Below are positions 1-6,329 of a stretch of DNA of 7,190 nt, one piece after another; positions within the stretch are counted from its first letter, which is position 1; each line of letters opens with the position of its first letter. The DNA comes from Candidatus Cloacimonadota bacterium (GTDB lineage Bacteria > Cloacimonadota > Cloacimonadia > Cloacimonadales > TCS61), in NCBI GenBank assembly GCA_011372345.1, contig DRTC01000203.1, forward strand, positions 1-7,190, in the 5' to 3' direction. Under the pieces are notes generated by a model that did not search any database, had not been told where the DNA came from, and saw only the letters and a program-made list of their open reading frames with translations. The position numbers and the translations under genes were made by a program.

Positions 1-26
1 GATTAAGATTTTGAGCTTTGAGAATA

Positions 27-91
27 AAAGGTAATTCAGAACCTTTAAATAAAAAATTAAGACCAATTCTCAATAACAGTTGAGAAGGAGG
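27..91 (+). promoter_or_regulatory. Leader of the operon: two small hairpins and the ribosome site
   Basis: Two short hairpins precede the first gene. The first has a 6-bp stem (27-32 AAAGGT with 41-46 ACCTTT, 8-base loop). The second has a 7-bp stem (67-73 TTCTCAA with 80-86 TTGAGAA, 6-base loop), and its right arm runs into the ribosome site AAGGAGG at 85-91, ten bases before the ATG at 102. Formation of this stem could partly hide the ribosome site, but it is A/T-rich and weak. No convincing sigma-70 promoter boxes were seen in the 101 bases available. The ribosome site is clear; the regulatory reading of the hairpins is speculative. Confidence 0.35.
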
Positions 92-101
92 GAGAAAAAT
101 A

Positions 102-794
102 ATGGCTGATAAATTAAAAATGGTAGAAATAGTTGTTCTGGGAGAAAGTTTTCAAGTTCCTACCGGTTCGACGATCATCAATGCTCTGGAATTTGCCGGA
201 TTTCAGTTAACACACGGAGTTGGCTGCAGAGAAGGATTTTGCGGTGCTTGCAGTACCATTTACCGAGAAAAAGGAGATTATAAATTGCAAGCTGGTTTAG
301 CTTGCCAGACAGTTGTTACCGACGGTATGCATCTAGCTCAAATCCCATTTGTTCCAGCAGAAAAACCGGTTTATGACCTGACAAAATTAACACCCGATAT
401 TGCTCCCATTAAAGAATATTATCCGGTAGTTTTCCGTTGTGTTGCCTGTAACACCTGCACCAAAGCTTGTCCGCAAGACCTGAAAGTTATGGATTATGTC
501 CAGGCTCTGATCAGAGGTGATATCGAGAGAGCAGCAGATTTATCCTTCGATTGTATCAGATGCGGATTATGTGCTTTGCGTTGTCCTTCTGAAATTGTCC
601 AATATAATGCCGGAATGCTGGCTCGCAGACTCTGCGGAAGATATTTATTACCGGAAAGCAAGGATTTGACCAGAAGAGTAAAAGATATTGCAGAAGGAAA
701 ATATGACCAAGGATTTGACGAGCTTAAAGAAATGGATTCTGAAAAATTGAAAGAAAAATATTATTCAAGAGAGATAAAACTCTTTGATATTTAG
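102..794 (+). CDS. Succinate dehydrogenase/fumarate reductase-type iron-sulfur subunit (SdhB/FrdB/TfrB-like)
   Basis: Predicted electron-transfer subunit, 230 residues, partner of the flavoprotein encoded next. Residues about 7-85 form a plant-type ferredoxin domain with [2Fe-2S] ligands C42, C47, C50 and C68 (C-x4-C-x2-C-x17-C, around the motif CREGFCGAC). Two ferredoxin motifs follow: C113/C116/C119/C123 and C151/C154/C157/C161, both C-x2-C-x2-C-x3-C-P. In classic SdhB/FrdB the last motif lacks one of these cysteines and holds a [3Fe-4S] cluster that faces the quinone site. Here a full [4Fe-4S] set is present and the two motifs lie close together, so quinone chemistry looks unlikely. Length is near that of SdhB (about 235-250), and it lacks the C-terminal CCG domain of methanogen TfrB. 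The start is fixed by AAGGAGG at 85-91; its stop overlaps the next gene's ribosome site. Family assignment is firm; physiological direction is unknown. Confidence 0.88.
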   Translation: MADKLKMVEIVVLGESFQVPTGSTIINALEFAGFQLTHGVGCREGFCGACSTIYREKGDYKLQAGLACQTVVTDGMHLAQIPFVPAEKPVYDLTKLTPDIAPIKEYYPVVFRCVACNTCTKACPQDLKVMDYVQALIRGDIERAADLSFDCIRCGLCALRCPSEIVQYNAGMLARRLCGRYLLPESKDLTRRVKDIAEGKYDQGFDELKEMDSEKLKEKYYSREIKLFDI

Positions 795-803
795 GAGATA
801 AAT

Positions 804-2498
804 ATGTATCCTGAAAGTATGCAAAAATCAGTTAGGAATGTAGAAAAAACAAGACCTGAAAGATTTAAACTTGTGATGTCCGGGAAAAAAATACATCCGA
901 TGATGACAGAAAAAGAGAGAGATGTTGTTTTACATAAATTTCATCCGGATTATCAACCTGATGCTCGTAAAAAGATCAGGATCGGTCCTAATAAAGGAGA
1001 AAACCTGACAACAGAAATTGTCGATCTTCTGGAAGCTTATTCGCGGATAAATCCGAAGGACTTTGATTTAACCAAACCTGATTATGAAACTGATGTTCTG
1101 GTTGTAGGAGGAGGTTCAGCCGGATTTGCAGCAGCACTTCTTGCCGAAGAAAATGGAGTGAAAGTAACTCTGGTCACGAAATTGAGGATTGGTGATTCCA
1201 ACTCTATGATGGCTCAAGGTGGAATCCAAGCTGCAGTCAGACCGAACGATTCCCCGATTTTGCATTATCTCGATGCAATTGGAGGTGGACATTTTGATAA
1301 TAAACCGGAATTAGTCCGTGCTTTGACTTCCGAAGCACCGGATGGCATCAACTGGTTGAAAGATCTGGGAGTGATGTTCGATCGTAATCCTGATGGCACA
1401 ATGGTTACAAAATCCGGTGGTGGAACGAGCAGGTTGAGAATGCATTCTGCTCGAGATTATACTGGAGCTGCGATCTGTTCTACTTTAAGAGACGAAATTC
1501 TTAATCGACCGGATAAGATCAAAATTCTGGAACATCAACCGGTCGTAGAACTGATCATGGACAACAAAGGGAAAGTTTCCGGTGCTGTTTTATATCATCT
1601 TGAAAATAAGAAATATTATACTATCAAAGCCAAGGCAGTAATTCTTTCAACCGGAGGTTTCGGCAGACTTCATATCAAGGATTTTGAAACGACAAATCAT
1701 TATGGAGCAACAGCAGATGGATTAGTTCTCGGTTATCGTGTGGGAGCAAAACTGATGTATATGGATTCTGTTCAGTATCACCCGACTGGAGCGATTTATC
1801 CAAAACAAATTCTTGGATTTCTCTGCACAGAAAAATTGAGATCTCTCGGAGCTCAACCTTTAAATATTGACGGTGAGATCTTTGTAAATCCTTTAGAGCC
1901 ACGAGATGTGGAATCTTCTTCTTTTATCAGGGAATGCCAGGAAAGAAAAAAAGGCATCAGAACTCCTAATTTGATGGAACTTGGTATTGATGATCCGGGG
2001 CATGTCGGAGTCTGGCTCGATACTCCTTTAATTGACCAAATAAATGGCAAGGGAACAATTCAAGCAAGTGTTCCGGCAATGGTCAGACAATTTGCCAGGT
2101 TTGGAGTGGATATGATTACAGAACCGATCCTGGTTTATCCAACTCTTCATTATCAGAATGGAGGAGTAGAAATAAACGATCATTGTGAAACCAATATTCC
2201 CGGACTTTTTGTTTCCGGAGAAGCTTCCGGTGGAGTACATGGTCGAAATCGTTTAATGGGAAATTCCCAACTCGATCTGATTATTTTTGGCAGAAGATCA
2301 GGAAAATTCGCAGCTGAATTTGCCAAAACTGCCAAAACGGGAAAATTAAGTTTAGACCATGTTTATGAGTATGAAAAAGAAGTCGATAAAATTGGAATAG
2401 ATAAGAAAAAAATCTCTCCTCTTGTACTTCCCGATTATATTCCAGACCATGTTAAAGCAAAACAATTAACAGCAGAATATCACGGGACATTGATTTAG
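804..2498 (+). CDS. FAD-dependent fumarate reductase/succinate dehydrogenase-type flavoprotein (FrdA/SdhA/TfrA family)
   Basis: Catalytic flavoprotein of 564 residues, expected to interconvert fumarate and succinate with the preceding iron-sulfur subunit. A Rossmann FAD motif GGGSAG lies at 102-107 and the adenine-side MAQGG at 136-140. Substrate-site residues of the family are all present: H326 in HPTG, E343 and R346 in TEKLR, R367 in PRD (the proton-shuttle arginine position), H449 in HYQNGG and R483 in NRL. The histidine that covalently binds FAD in SdhA/FrdA is replaced by N133, so FAD should be non-covalent, as in TfrA and L-aspartate oxidase. Odd points are a hydrophilic N-terminal extension of about 95 residues and a short C-terminus (about 65 residues after the last FAD contact) without the full SdhA helical domain. 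AGGAG at 793-797 sets the start. L-aspartate oxidase is possible but unlikely, given the SdhB-like partner and no NAD-synthesis genes nearby. Confidence 0.85.
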   Translation: MYPESMQKSVRNVEKTRPERFKLVMSGKKIHPMMTEKERDVVLHKFHPDYQPDARKKIRIGPNKGENLTTEIVDLLEAYSRINPKDFDLTKPDYETDVLVVGGGSAGFAAALLAEENGVKVTLVTKLRIGDSNSMMAQGGIQAAVRPNDSPILHYLDAIGGGHFDNKPELVRALTSEAPDGINWLKDLGVMFDRNPDGTMVTKSGGGTSRLRMHSARDYTGAAICSTLRDEILNRPDKIKILEHQPVVELIMDNKGKVSGAVLYHLENKKYYTIKAKAVILSTGGFGRLHIKDFETTNHYGATADGLVLGYRVGAKLMYMDSVQYHPTGAIYPKQILGFLCTEKLRSLGAQPLNIDGEIFVNPLEPRDVESSSFIRECQERKKGIRTPNLMELGIDDPGHVGVWLDTPLIDQINGKGTIQASVPAMVRQFARFGVDMITEPILVYPTLHYQNGGVEINDHCETNIPGLFVSGEASGGVHGRNRLMGNSQLDLIIFGRRSGKFAAEFAKTAKTGKLSLDHVYEYEKEVDKIGIDKKKISPLVLPDYIPDHVKAKQLTAEYHGTLI

Positions 2499-2524
2499 AA
2501 TATTAAATTATAAAGGAGTTTTTT

Positions 2525-3955
2525 ATGGGATTTGTAAACATTGAAAAATTGAAGAGTATTGTCGGCGTAGAGAATGTAAAAGACGATCCGGCAGATTTGT
2601 ATGTTTATGGAACAGATTCGTCAGTACATGAATCTATGCCCTGGGTGGTTTTAAGACCCGGAAAAGCAGAAGAAATTCAAGAGATCATGCGTTATGCTGA
2701 TTCTGAAAAGATCCCGGTAATTCCCAGAGGAGCAGGCTCAGGAATGTCCGGACAGGCAGTTCCCATAAATGGTGGAATTGTCCTGGATATGAAGCGAATG
2801 AACAAGATCCTGGAAATCAATCCTGAGGATACTTTAGTGAGAGTTGAACCGGGTGTAGTTGATGACGATTTGAATCGTGCCTTGAAACCTTATGGAGTTT
2901 TTTATCCTCCGGCTCCGGCTTCGAGCAGGATTGCGACCATTGGCGGAGAGATTGCTAACAATGCCAGCGGTGTCAGATCTGTTAAATACGGAGCAGTTAG
3001 AGATTCTGTTCTCGGGATGAAAGTGGTGATGGCGAACGGTGATTTGATCGATGTCGGAGCAAAAACAAGAGTGGAAGCGAGCGGTTACCAGATCGATAGA
3101 TTAATGGTCGGATCAGAAGGCACTCTGGGAGTGATCGTTGAAGCAATTCTGAAAATCGTTCCAATTCCTAAATTCAGATGTTTAGGAATCGCTAAATTCA
3201 ACAAATTGGAAAATGCCGGAGACTCGATCTCGGAAATAATGTCCGGTGGGATCAACCTTTCGATGCTGGAACTGATGGACAATATTGCAATCGTAGCCGT
3301 AAACAAAGCCCAGGATCTAGGTCTTCCGGATGTGGAAGCAATTCTGATGTTCGAAGCTGACGGTATGGTAAAAGAAGCGATAGATATCGAGATCGAAAAA
3401 GTTATCGGTATTTGTAAAAAGCATTCAGGTTTTGGAATCGACTTGAGTTATGATGCCAAAGAAAGAACAAAGATATTCTCCGGAAGGAAAAAATTATTTC
3501 CTTCTTTATCAAAGTTTAAAGAATTTCATGTTTGCACATCTCTTGCCGATGATATGGCAGTTCCATATTCAAAAATGGCAGAAACCGCCGGTAAGATACA
3601 CGAAATCGCCGATCGCAATCATGTGATCATGACAGCTTACGGTCATTGTGGTTCAGGCTGTATGCATACCAAGATATTGATGGATCCTACTAAAGAAACT
3701 CAATGGGAAGATGCAAAAAAAGCTGTTTCCGAGGTTTATGATTATGTCCAATCAGTCGGTGGAACAACTTCCGCAGAACATGGTATCGGAATCTCCAAAG
3801 CTCCGGCTTTCAAAAAAGAGAAATTCAATTCCTTACCGACAATGAGAGCTATAAAAAAAGCATTAGATCCGAATAATATTCTCAATCCGGGAAAATTAAT
3901 GGATGCTCCGGATGATTGGATTACTGCTACATCGTTAAGATATAGAACTCACTAA
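2525..3955 (+). CDS. FAD-linked 2-hydroxyacid dehydrogenase, GlcD/D-lactate dehydrogenase family
   Basis: Predicted 476-residue flavoprotein of the VAO/GlcD family, oxidising a 2-hydroxyacid such as lactate, glycolate or 2-hydroxyglutarate; the substrate cannot be told from sequence. The FAD-binding type-4 domain covers about 1-215, with PRGAGSGMSG at 67-76, TIGGEIANNASG at 138-149 and GSEGTLG at 196-202. The C-terminal oxidase domain follows, with H374 and H381 (metal-type histidines), E418 in AEHGIG and the ending motif DPNNILNPGK at 448-457, then a tail of about 19 residues. The usual GHxGDGNxH motif reads GHCGSGCMH here: Asp to Ser and Asn to Cys, an unusual active site. AAAGGAG at 2512-2518, six bases before the ATG, supports the start. 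Electrons probably pass to the GlcF/HdrD-like proteins downstream, as GlcD passes them to GlcF in glycolate oxidase. Confidence 0.85.
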   Translation: MGFVNIEKLKSIVGVENVKDDPADLYVYGTDSSVHESMPWVVLRPGKAEEIQEIMRYADSEKIPVIPRGAGSGMSGQAVPINGGIVLDMKRMNKILEINPEDTLVRVEPGVVDDDLNRALKPYGVFYPPAPASSRIATIGGEIANNASGVRSVKYGAVRDSVLGMKVVMANGDLIDVGAKTRVEASGYQIDRLMVGSEGTLGVIVEAILKIVPIPKFRCLGIAKFNKLENAGDSISEIMSGGINLSMLELMDNIAIVAVNKAQDLGLPDVEAILMFEADGMVKEAIDIEIEKVIGICKKHSGFGIDLSYDAKERTKIFSGRKKLFPSLSKFKEFHVCTSLADDMAVPYSKMAETAGKIHEIADRNHVIMTAYGHCGSGCMHTKILMDPTKETQWEDAKKAVSEVYDYVQSVGGTTSAEHGIGISKAPAFKKEKFNSLPTMRAIKKALDPNNILNPGKLMDAPDDWITATSLRYRTH

Positions 3956-3984
3956 CTCTTTGAAAAAAAATATCAGGAGTAATA

Positions 3985-4569
3985 ATGGAGTTTAAAAGAA
4001 TAAAAAAATGGGAAAATGAACTAAATATCTGTATCAGATGCGGATATTGTTTTGAACAGTGTCATCTTTTCAAAATAAAACGCTGGGAAACCGATACTCC
4101 TCGCGGAAAATTGATCATGATCTACGGTTTACTGCACGGATTGACAGAACCATCTCTATACATTGCCGAAAAGATATTCGAGTGTTTTTATTGTAAAAGA
4201 TGCGACAATAATTGTTCTGCCGGAGTTTCTTTGACTGATATTTTTAATGATGCCAGAGCAGATTTGATCGATGCAGGTTTTGATGTTGATGGAACAACTT
4301 CCAAAACAAATGATGATCTTTGCTCTCGCTGTGGAATCTGTGTTTCAGTCTGTAAACATGAAGCCCGTTCTCTCGATAAAGAAAACAACAGGATAATCAT
4401 CGATAAAGTAAAATGTCAGAGTTGCGGCTGCTGTGAAGCTGCATGTCCTTCAGGGGCTGCCTATATTGTTAAGGGTTGGGAACTCGGTGATGAAGAAATG
4501 AGTGCTAAAGTCAGAACTTTATTGGAAGGAGTCGATGATGGATCCGAAGTCGATCGTGTTTTGTTGTAG
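3985..4569 (+). CDS. Four-cluster ferredoxin protein: GlcF/HdrD-like N-terminus joined to an HdrA-C-like ferredoxin pair
   Basis: Electron-transfer protein of 194 residues with four predicted [4Fe-4S] clusters and no membrane segment. Ligand sets are C16/C19/C22/C26, C67/C70/C73/C77, C113/C116/C119/C123 and C144/C147/C150/C154, plus an extra C149. The first 100 residues align without gaps to the protein encoded at 4947-6014 (60 identical by hand count), including CIRCGYCFE and the YIAEK stretch. After residue about 100 the CCG domains of that protein are replaced by two ferredoxin motifs like those ending HdrA, with a tail (residues 165-182) resembling the HdrA segment that precedes MvhD. The next gene, MvhD-type, overlaps it by 32 bases, which supports the HdrA-C reading. 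AGGAG at 3975-3979 lies five bases before the ATG. Cluster count is firm; its role as a bridge between MvhD and the flavoproteins is inference. Confidence 0.8.
   Translation: MEFKRIKKWENELNICIRCGYCFEQCHLFKIKRWETDTPRGKLIMIYGLLHGLTEPSLYIAEKIFECFYCKRCDNNCSAGVSLTDIFNDARADLIDAGFDVDGTTSKTNDDLCSRCGICVSVCKHEARSLDKENNRIIIDKVKCQSCGCCEAACPSGAAYIVKGWELGDEEMSAKVRTLLEGVDDGSEVDRVLL
4526..4531 (+). promoter_or_regulatory. Internal ribosome site deciding the start of the MvhD-type gene
   Basis: AAGGAG lies inside the end of the preceding gene. It is six bases before the ATG at 4538 and three before the ATG at 4535. The frame stays open upstream to a GTG at 4502, but that codon has no ribosome site, and the extra residues do not resemble the family N-terminus. 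4538 is therefore preferred. Confidence 0.6.
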
Positions 4570-4936
4570 CTGGTCATCATATCCAGGTTTACAATTATCC
4601 GATTTTAATAATGATAATATAGAGAATAAATATAATATCATCGTAAATATGTGTTCCGGCAGGATTTCCGGAGAATTGATTTTAGAAGCTTTCCGCAACA
4701 AAGCCTGGGGCGTAATGATAGCTTCCTGTCCCAATGATAAATGTGAACATGATGCCAATTACAAGACAAGAAGAAGGATTTTATTACTGCAAAAATTATT
4801 AGAACAATTCGGGATCGAGTCTGAAAGGATCAGGCTGGAATGGATAGATAAAGGTGAATCAGCTAAATTAGAAAAAGCGATCAACGAATTTAATAATGAT
4901 CTAAAGGAATTAGGTCCGATAAAAATCGCGATTTGA
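4538..4936 (+). CDS. MvhD/FrhD-type iron-sulfur subunit (FlpD family)
   Basis: Small [2Fe-2S] protein of 132 residues, the family's normal size. In methanogens MvhD passes electrons from a hydrogenase or formate dehydrogenase to HdrA; in bacteria relatives accompany Hdr-like complexes. Family marks seen are FCCSWSSYPG at 8-17, MCSGR at 38-42, CPNDKC at 64-69, ANYKTRRR at 73-80, RIRLEW at 97-102 and the ending KELGP at 123-127. Cysteines available for the cluster are C9, C10, C39, C64 and C69. The second cysteine of the usual CxWC motif (CNWC in typical members, from memory) is S13 here, and C9 is extra, so the ligand set is changed. It overlaps the preceding ferredoxin gene by 32 bases in another frame, pointing to translational coupling and a shared complex. 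Its outside electron partner is not in the window. Confidence 0.82.
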   Translation: MDPKSIVFCCSWSSYPGLQLSDFNNDNIENKYNIIVNMCSGRISGELILEAFRNKAWGVMIASCPNDKCEHDANYKTRRRILLLQKLLEQFGIESERIRLEWIDKGESAKLEKAINEFNNDLKELGPIKIAI

Positions 4937-4946
4937 GGTTAATTTA

Positions 4947-6014
4947 ATGGAAATAAAATATTTAAAACAATGGGAAACTGAATTAAACACTTGTATTAGA
5001 TGCGGATATTGTTTTGAAGGATGTCCGGTTTTCAAGGAACTTGGCTGGGAAATAGACGGAGCAAGAGGAAAATTGATCACAGCTTACGGATTATTAACAG
5101 GCAAACTCGAACCTACGGAATATATTGCCGAAAAGCTGTTCCAATGCACATTTTGCAGGGATTGCGTGGAAAGATGTTCTGCCGATGTATCTGTTCCCGA
5201 TATCATGGGAGCAGTTCGAGCAGATCTATTTGATGCAGGCTTTTCTCTCCCATCGCATAAAGTACTTACTAAAAAAATTGAAAAGAGCGGTAATATTTTT
5301 GGGAAAGAACTCAAACCTCCGGAATTTAAAGGTGAAAAAACAGTTCTCCTGGGCTGCAGACTTATCGAGAGGAAAGAAGATTCTGAAAAGTATCTGCAAA
5401 TTTTGGAAAAACTTGGTGTGAAAACAAAAACATTCGATGAGACCTGTTGTGGTATGCCGTTTGCTGTGCTCGGTGATAAAAAAGGTTTTAAAGATCAGCA
5501 GGATAAATTTCGGGATACTATTCCCAATAAAGATGAGGAAATTATTTGTGCCTGTACAACTTGTGCTTTCTTCATTGATAATAAATATCCTGACCTGAAA
5601 GCAAAATATATTATTGATGAAATAGTGGAGAGATTGCCTGATTATCAAGGTAAATTAAAAAAGTTAAACATTAAAGTAACTTACCATGATCCCTGTAATG
5701 TAGCAAGAGGGATGGGTATGGTTGATGAACCCAGAGATATTCTAAAGAAAATTTGCTCGGATTTAGTTGAGATGCCTACTTATGGAAAACAGGCTGAATG
5801 TTGCGGTGGCGGTGGTGGATTATTGGTAACAGATGACGAATTAGCAAAAAGTCTTGCTGAAAAGAGAGTTGATCAGGCTTATGAAACAGGTGCCGAATAC
5901 TTTACAACTCTTTGTCCAACTTGCGAATTAAATCTGAAAAATGCTGCGAAAAAATATGATGGCAAATTAAAAGTCGTTAACCTGCTTGATCTTTTGTATG
6001 AATCTCTTAATTAG
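4947..6014 (+). CDS. HdrD/GlcF-like iron-sulfur protein with two CCG domains
   Basis: Predicted 355-residue electron-transfer or disulfide-active protein. N-terminal ferredoxin clusters are at C16/C19/C22/C26 and C67/C70/C73/C77. Two CCG domains follow. The first has C137, C167-C168, C203 and C206 (C-x29-CC-x34-C-x2-C, with an additional C201); the second has C250, C285-C286, C323 and C326 (C-x34-CC-x36-C-x2-C). This is the pattern that holds the non-cubane [4Fe-4S] clusters of HdrB, where heterodisulfide is reduced. HdrD, GlcF and LutA share the domain. Both copies keep every cysteine, so both could carry a cluster. The first 100 residues are a close copy of the protein from 3985-4569. Gap to the previous gene is 10 bases, with a modest GAGGT ribosome site overlapping its stop. 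With GlcD upstream it may act as that enzyme's GlcF partner, or as the HdrB part of a split TfrB. Confidence 0.86.
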   Translation: MEIKYLKQWETELNTCIRCGYCFEGCPVFKELGWEIDGARGKLITAYGLLTGKLEPTEYIAEKLFQCTFCRDCVERCSADVSVPDIMGAVRADLFDAGFSLPSHKVLTKKIEKSGNIFGKELKPPEFKGEKTVLLGCRLIERKEDSEKYLQILEKLGVKTKTFDETCCGMPFAVLGDKKGFKDQQDKFRDTIPNKDEEIICACTTCAFFIDNKYPDLKAKYIIDEIVERLPDYQGKLKKLNIKVTYHDPCNVARGMGMVDEPRDILKKICSDLVEMPTYGKQAECCGGGGGLLVTDDELAKSLAEKRVDQAYETGAEYFTTLCPTCELNLKNAAKKYDGKLKVVNLLDLLYESLN

Positions 6015-6020
6015 TGCTTG

Positions 6021-6162
6021 AACGAAAACTCAGTTTTTACTATCACAAACTCCCCTGACCCCTCTTTGACAAAGAGGGGAAACACTTATGGATAAAGTGA
6101 TTTCGTGATCCTCGTTCTCCTCTCTCTTTGCTAAAGAGAGGGGCTGGGGGTGAGTTTTCGGT
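6021..6162 (+). repeat. Imperfect inverted-repeat element with two C/G-rich hairpins (MITE-like or dispersed repeat)
   Basis: The ends are inverted copies: CGAAAACTCA at 6023-6032 and TGAGTTTTCG at 6151-6160, perfect over 10 bases and 11 of 12 if extended to 6021 and 6162. Inside are two hairpins: CCCCTCTTTG (6059-6068) with CAAAGAGGGG (6070-6079), and CTCTCTTT (6122-6129) with AAAGAGAG (6133-6140), the latter extended by a G-U pair and two C-G pairs. The arm 6047-6067 also resembles the reverse complement of 6133-6157, so the unit could fold as one large cruciform. No transposase or open frame lies inside. Similar hairpins built from a CTCACCCC..CCCCTCTC pattern are scattered between genes in several bacterial phyla (recalled, not searched). 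It starts seven bases after the stop of the operon's last gene. Confidence 0.6.
6059..6079 (+). terminator. Possible transcription end hairpin after the operon
   Basis: The first hairpin of the repeat element (10-base complementary arms around a single A, in practice about 8 bp with a five-base loop) is strong and lies 45 bases after the last stop codon. It is followed by AAACAC rather than a T run, so it does not meet the usual factor-independent terminator pattern. It may still protect the 3' end of the message or stop readthrough. Low confidence. Confidence 0.25.
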
Positions 6163-6302
6163 CAGATACTAATTAATAATAATCCAATACATAACATCCG
6201 AATATTCAGCATCCCTGGTCGGCTCTTCTCTTTCGAGTAGAACTGATTTTCTGATTGTTGGGACAGAAGCATTAAAACATTCTTAATATTCAATAAATCG
6301 AG

Positions 6303-6314
6303 ACTTCCGGAAGT
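6303..6314. repeat. 12-bp perfect palindrome
   Basis: ACTTCCGGAAGT reads the same on both strands. It could be a dimer-binding operator or part of a decayed element. No gene start lies close by, so an operator role is not supported. Confidence 0.35.
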
Positions 6315-6329
6315 TAAATCTGTATTTCT

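Noticed and set aside
804..2498. L-aspartate oxidase (NadB) as the flavoprotein's identity
   Set aside because: Non-covalent FAD and the active-site set would fit, but the SdhB-like partner nine bases upstream and the absence of NAD-synthesis genes favour a fumarate/succinate enzyme.
4502..4537. GTG start at 4502 giving a 144-residue MvhD-type protein
   Set aside because: No ribosome site before it, and the added 12 residues do not fit the family; the ATG at 4538 is well placed behind AAGGAG.
5226..5648. 140-codon open frame on the minus strand
   Set aside because: It lies fully inside the well-supported HdrD-like gene and has no family features; it is a shadow frame.
6169..6282. 37-codon minus-strand run that reads protein-like (for example VLLEREEPTRDAEYSD)
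   Set aside because: It has no start codon apart from a late Met and no ribosome site, and a stop lies just upstream. It may be a decayed remnant, but 37 codons is not enough to call.
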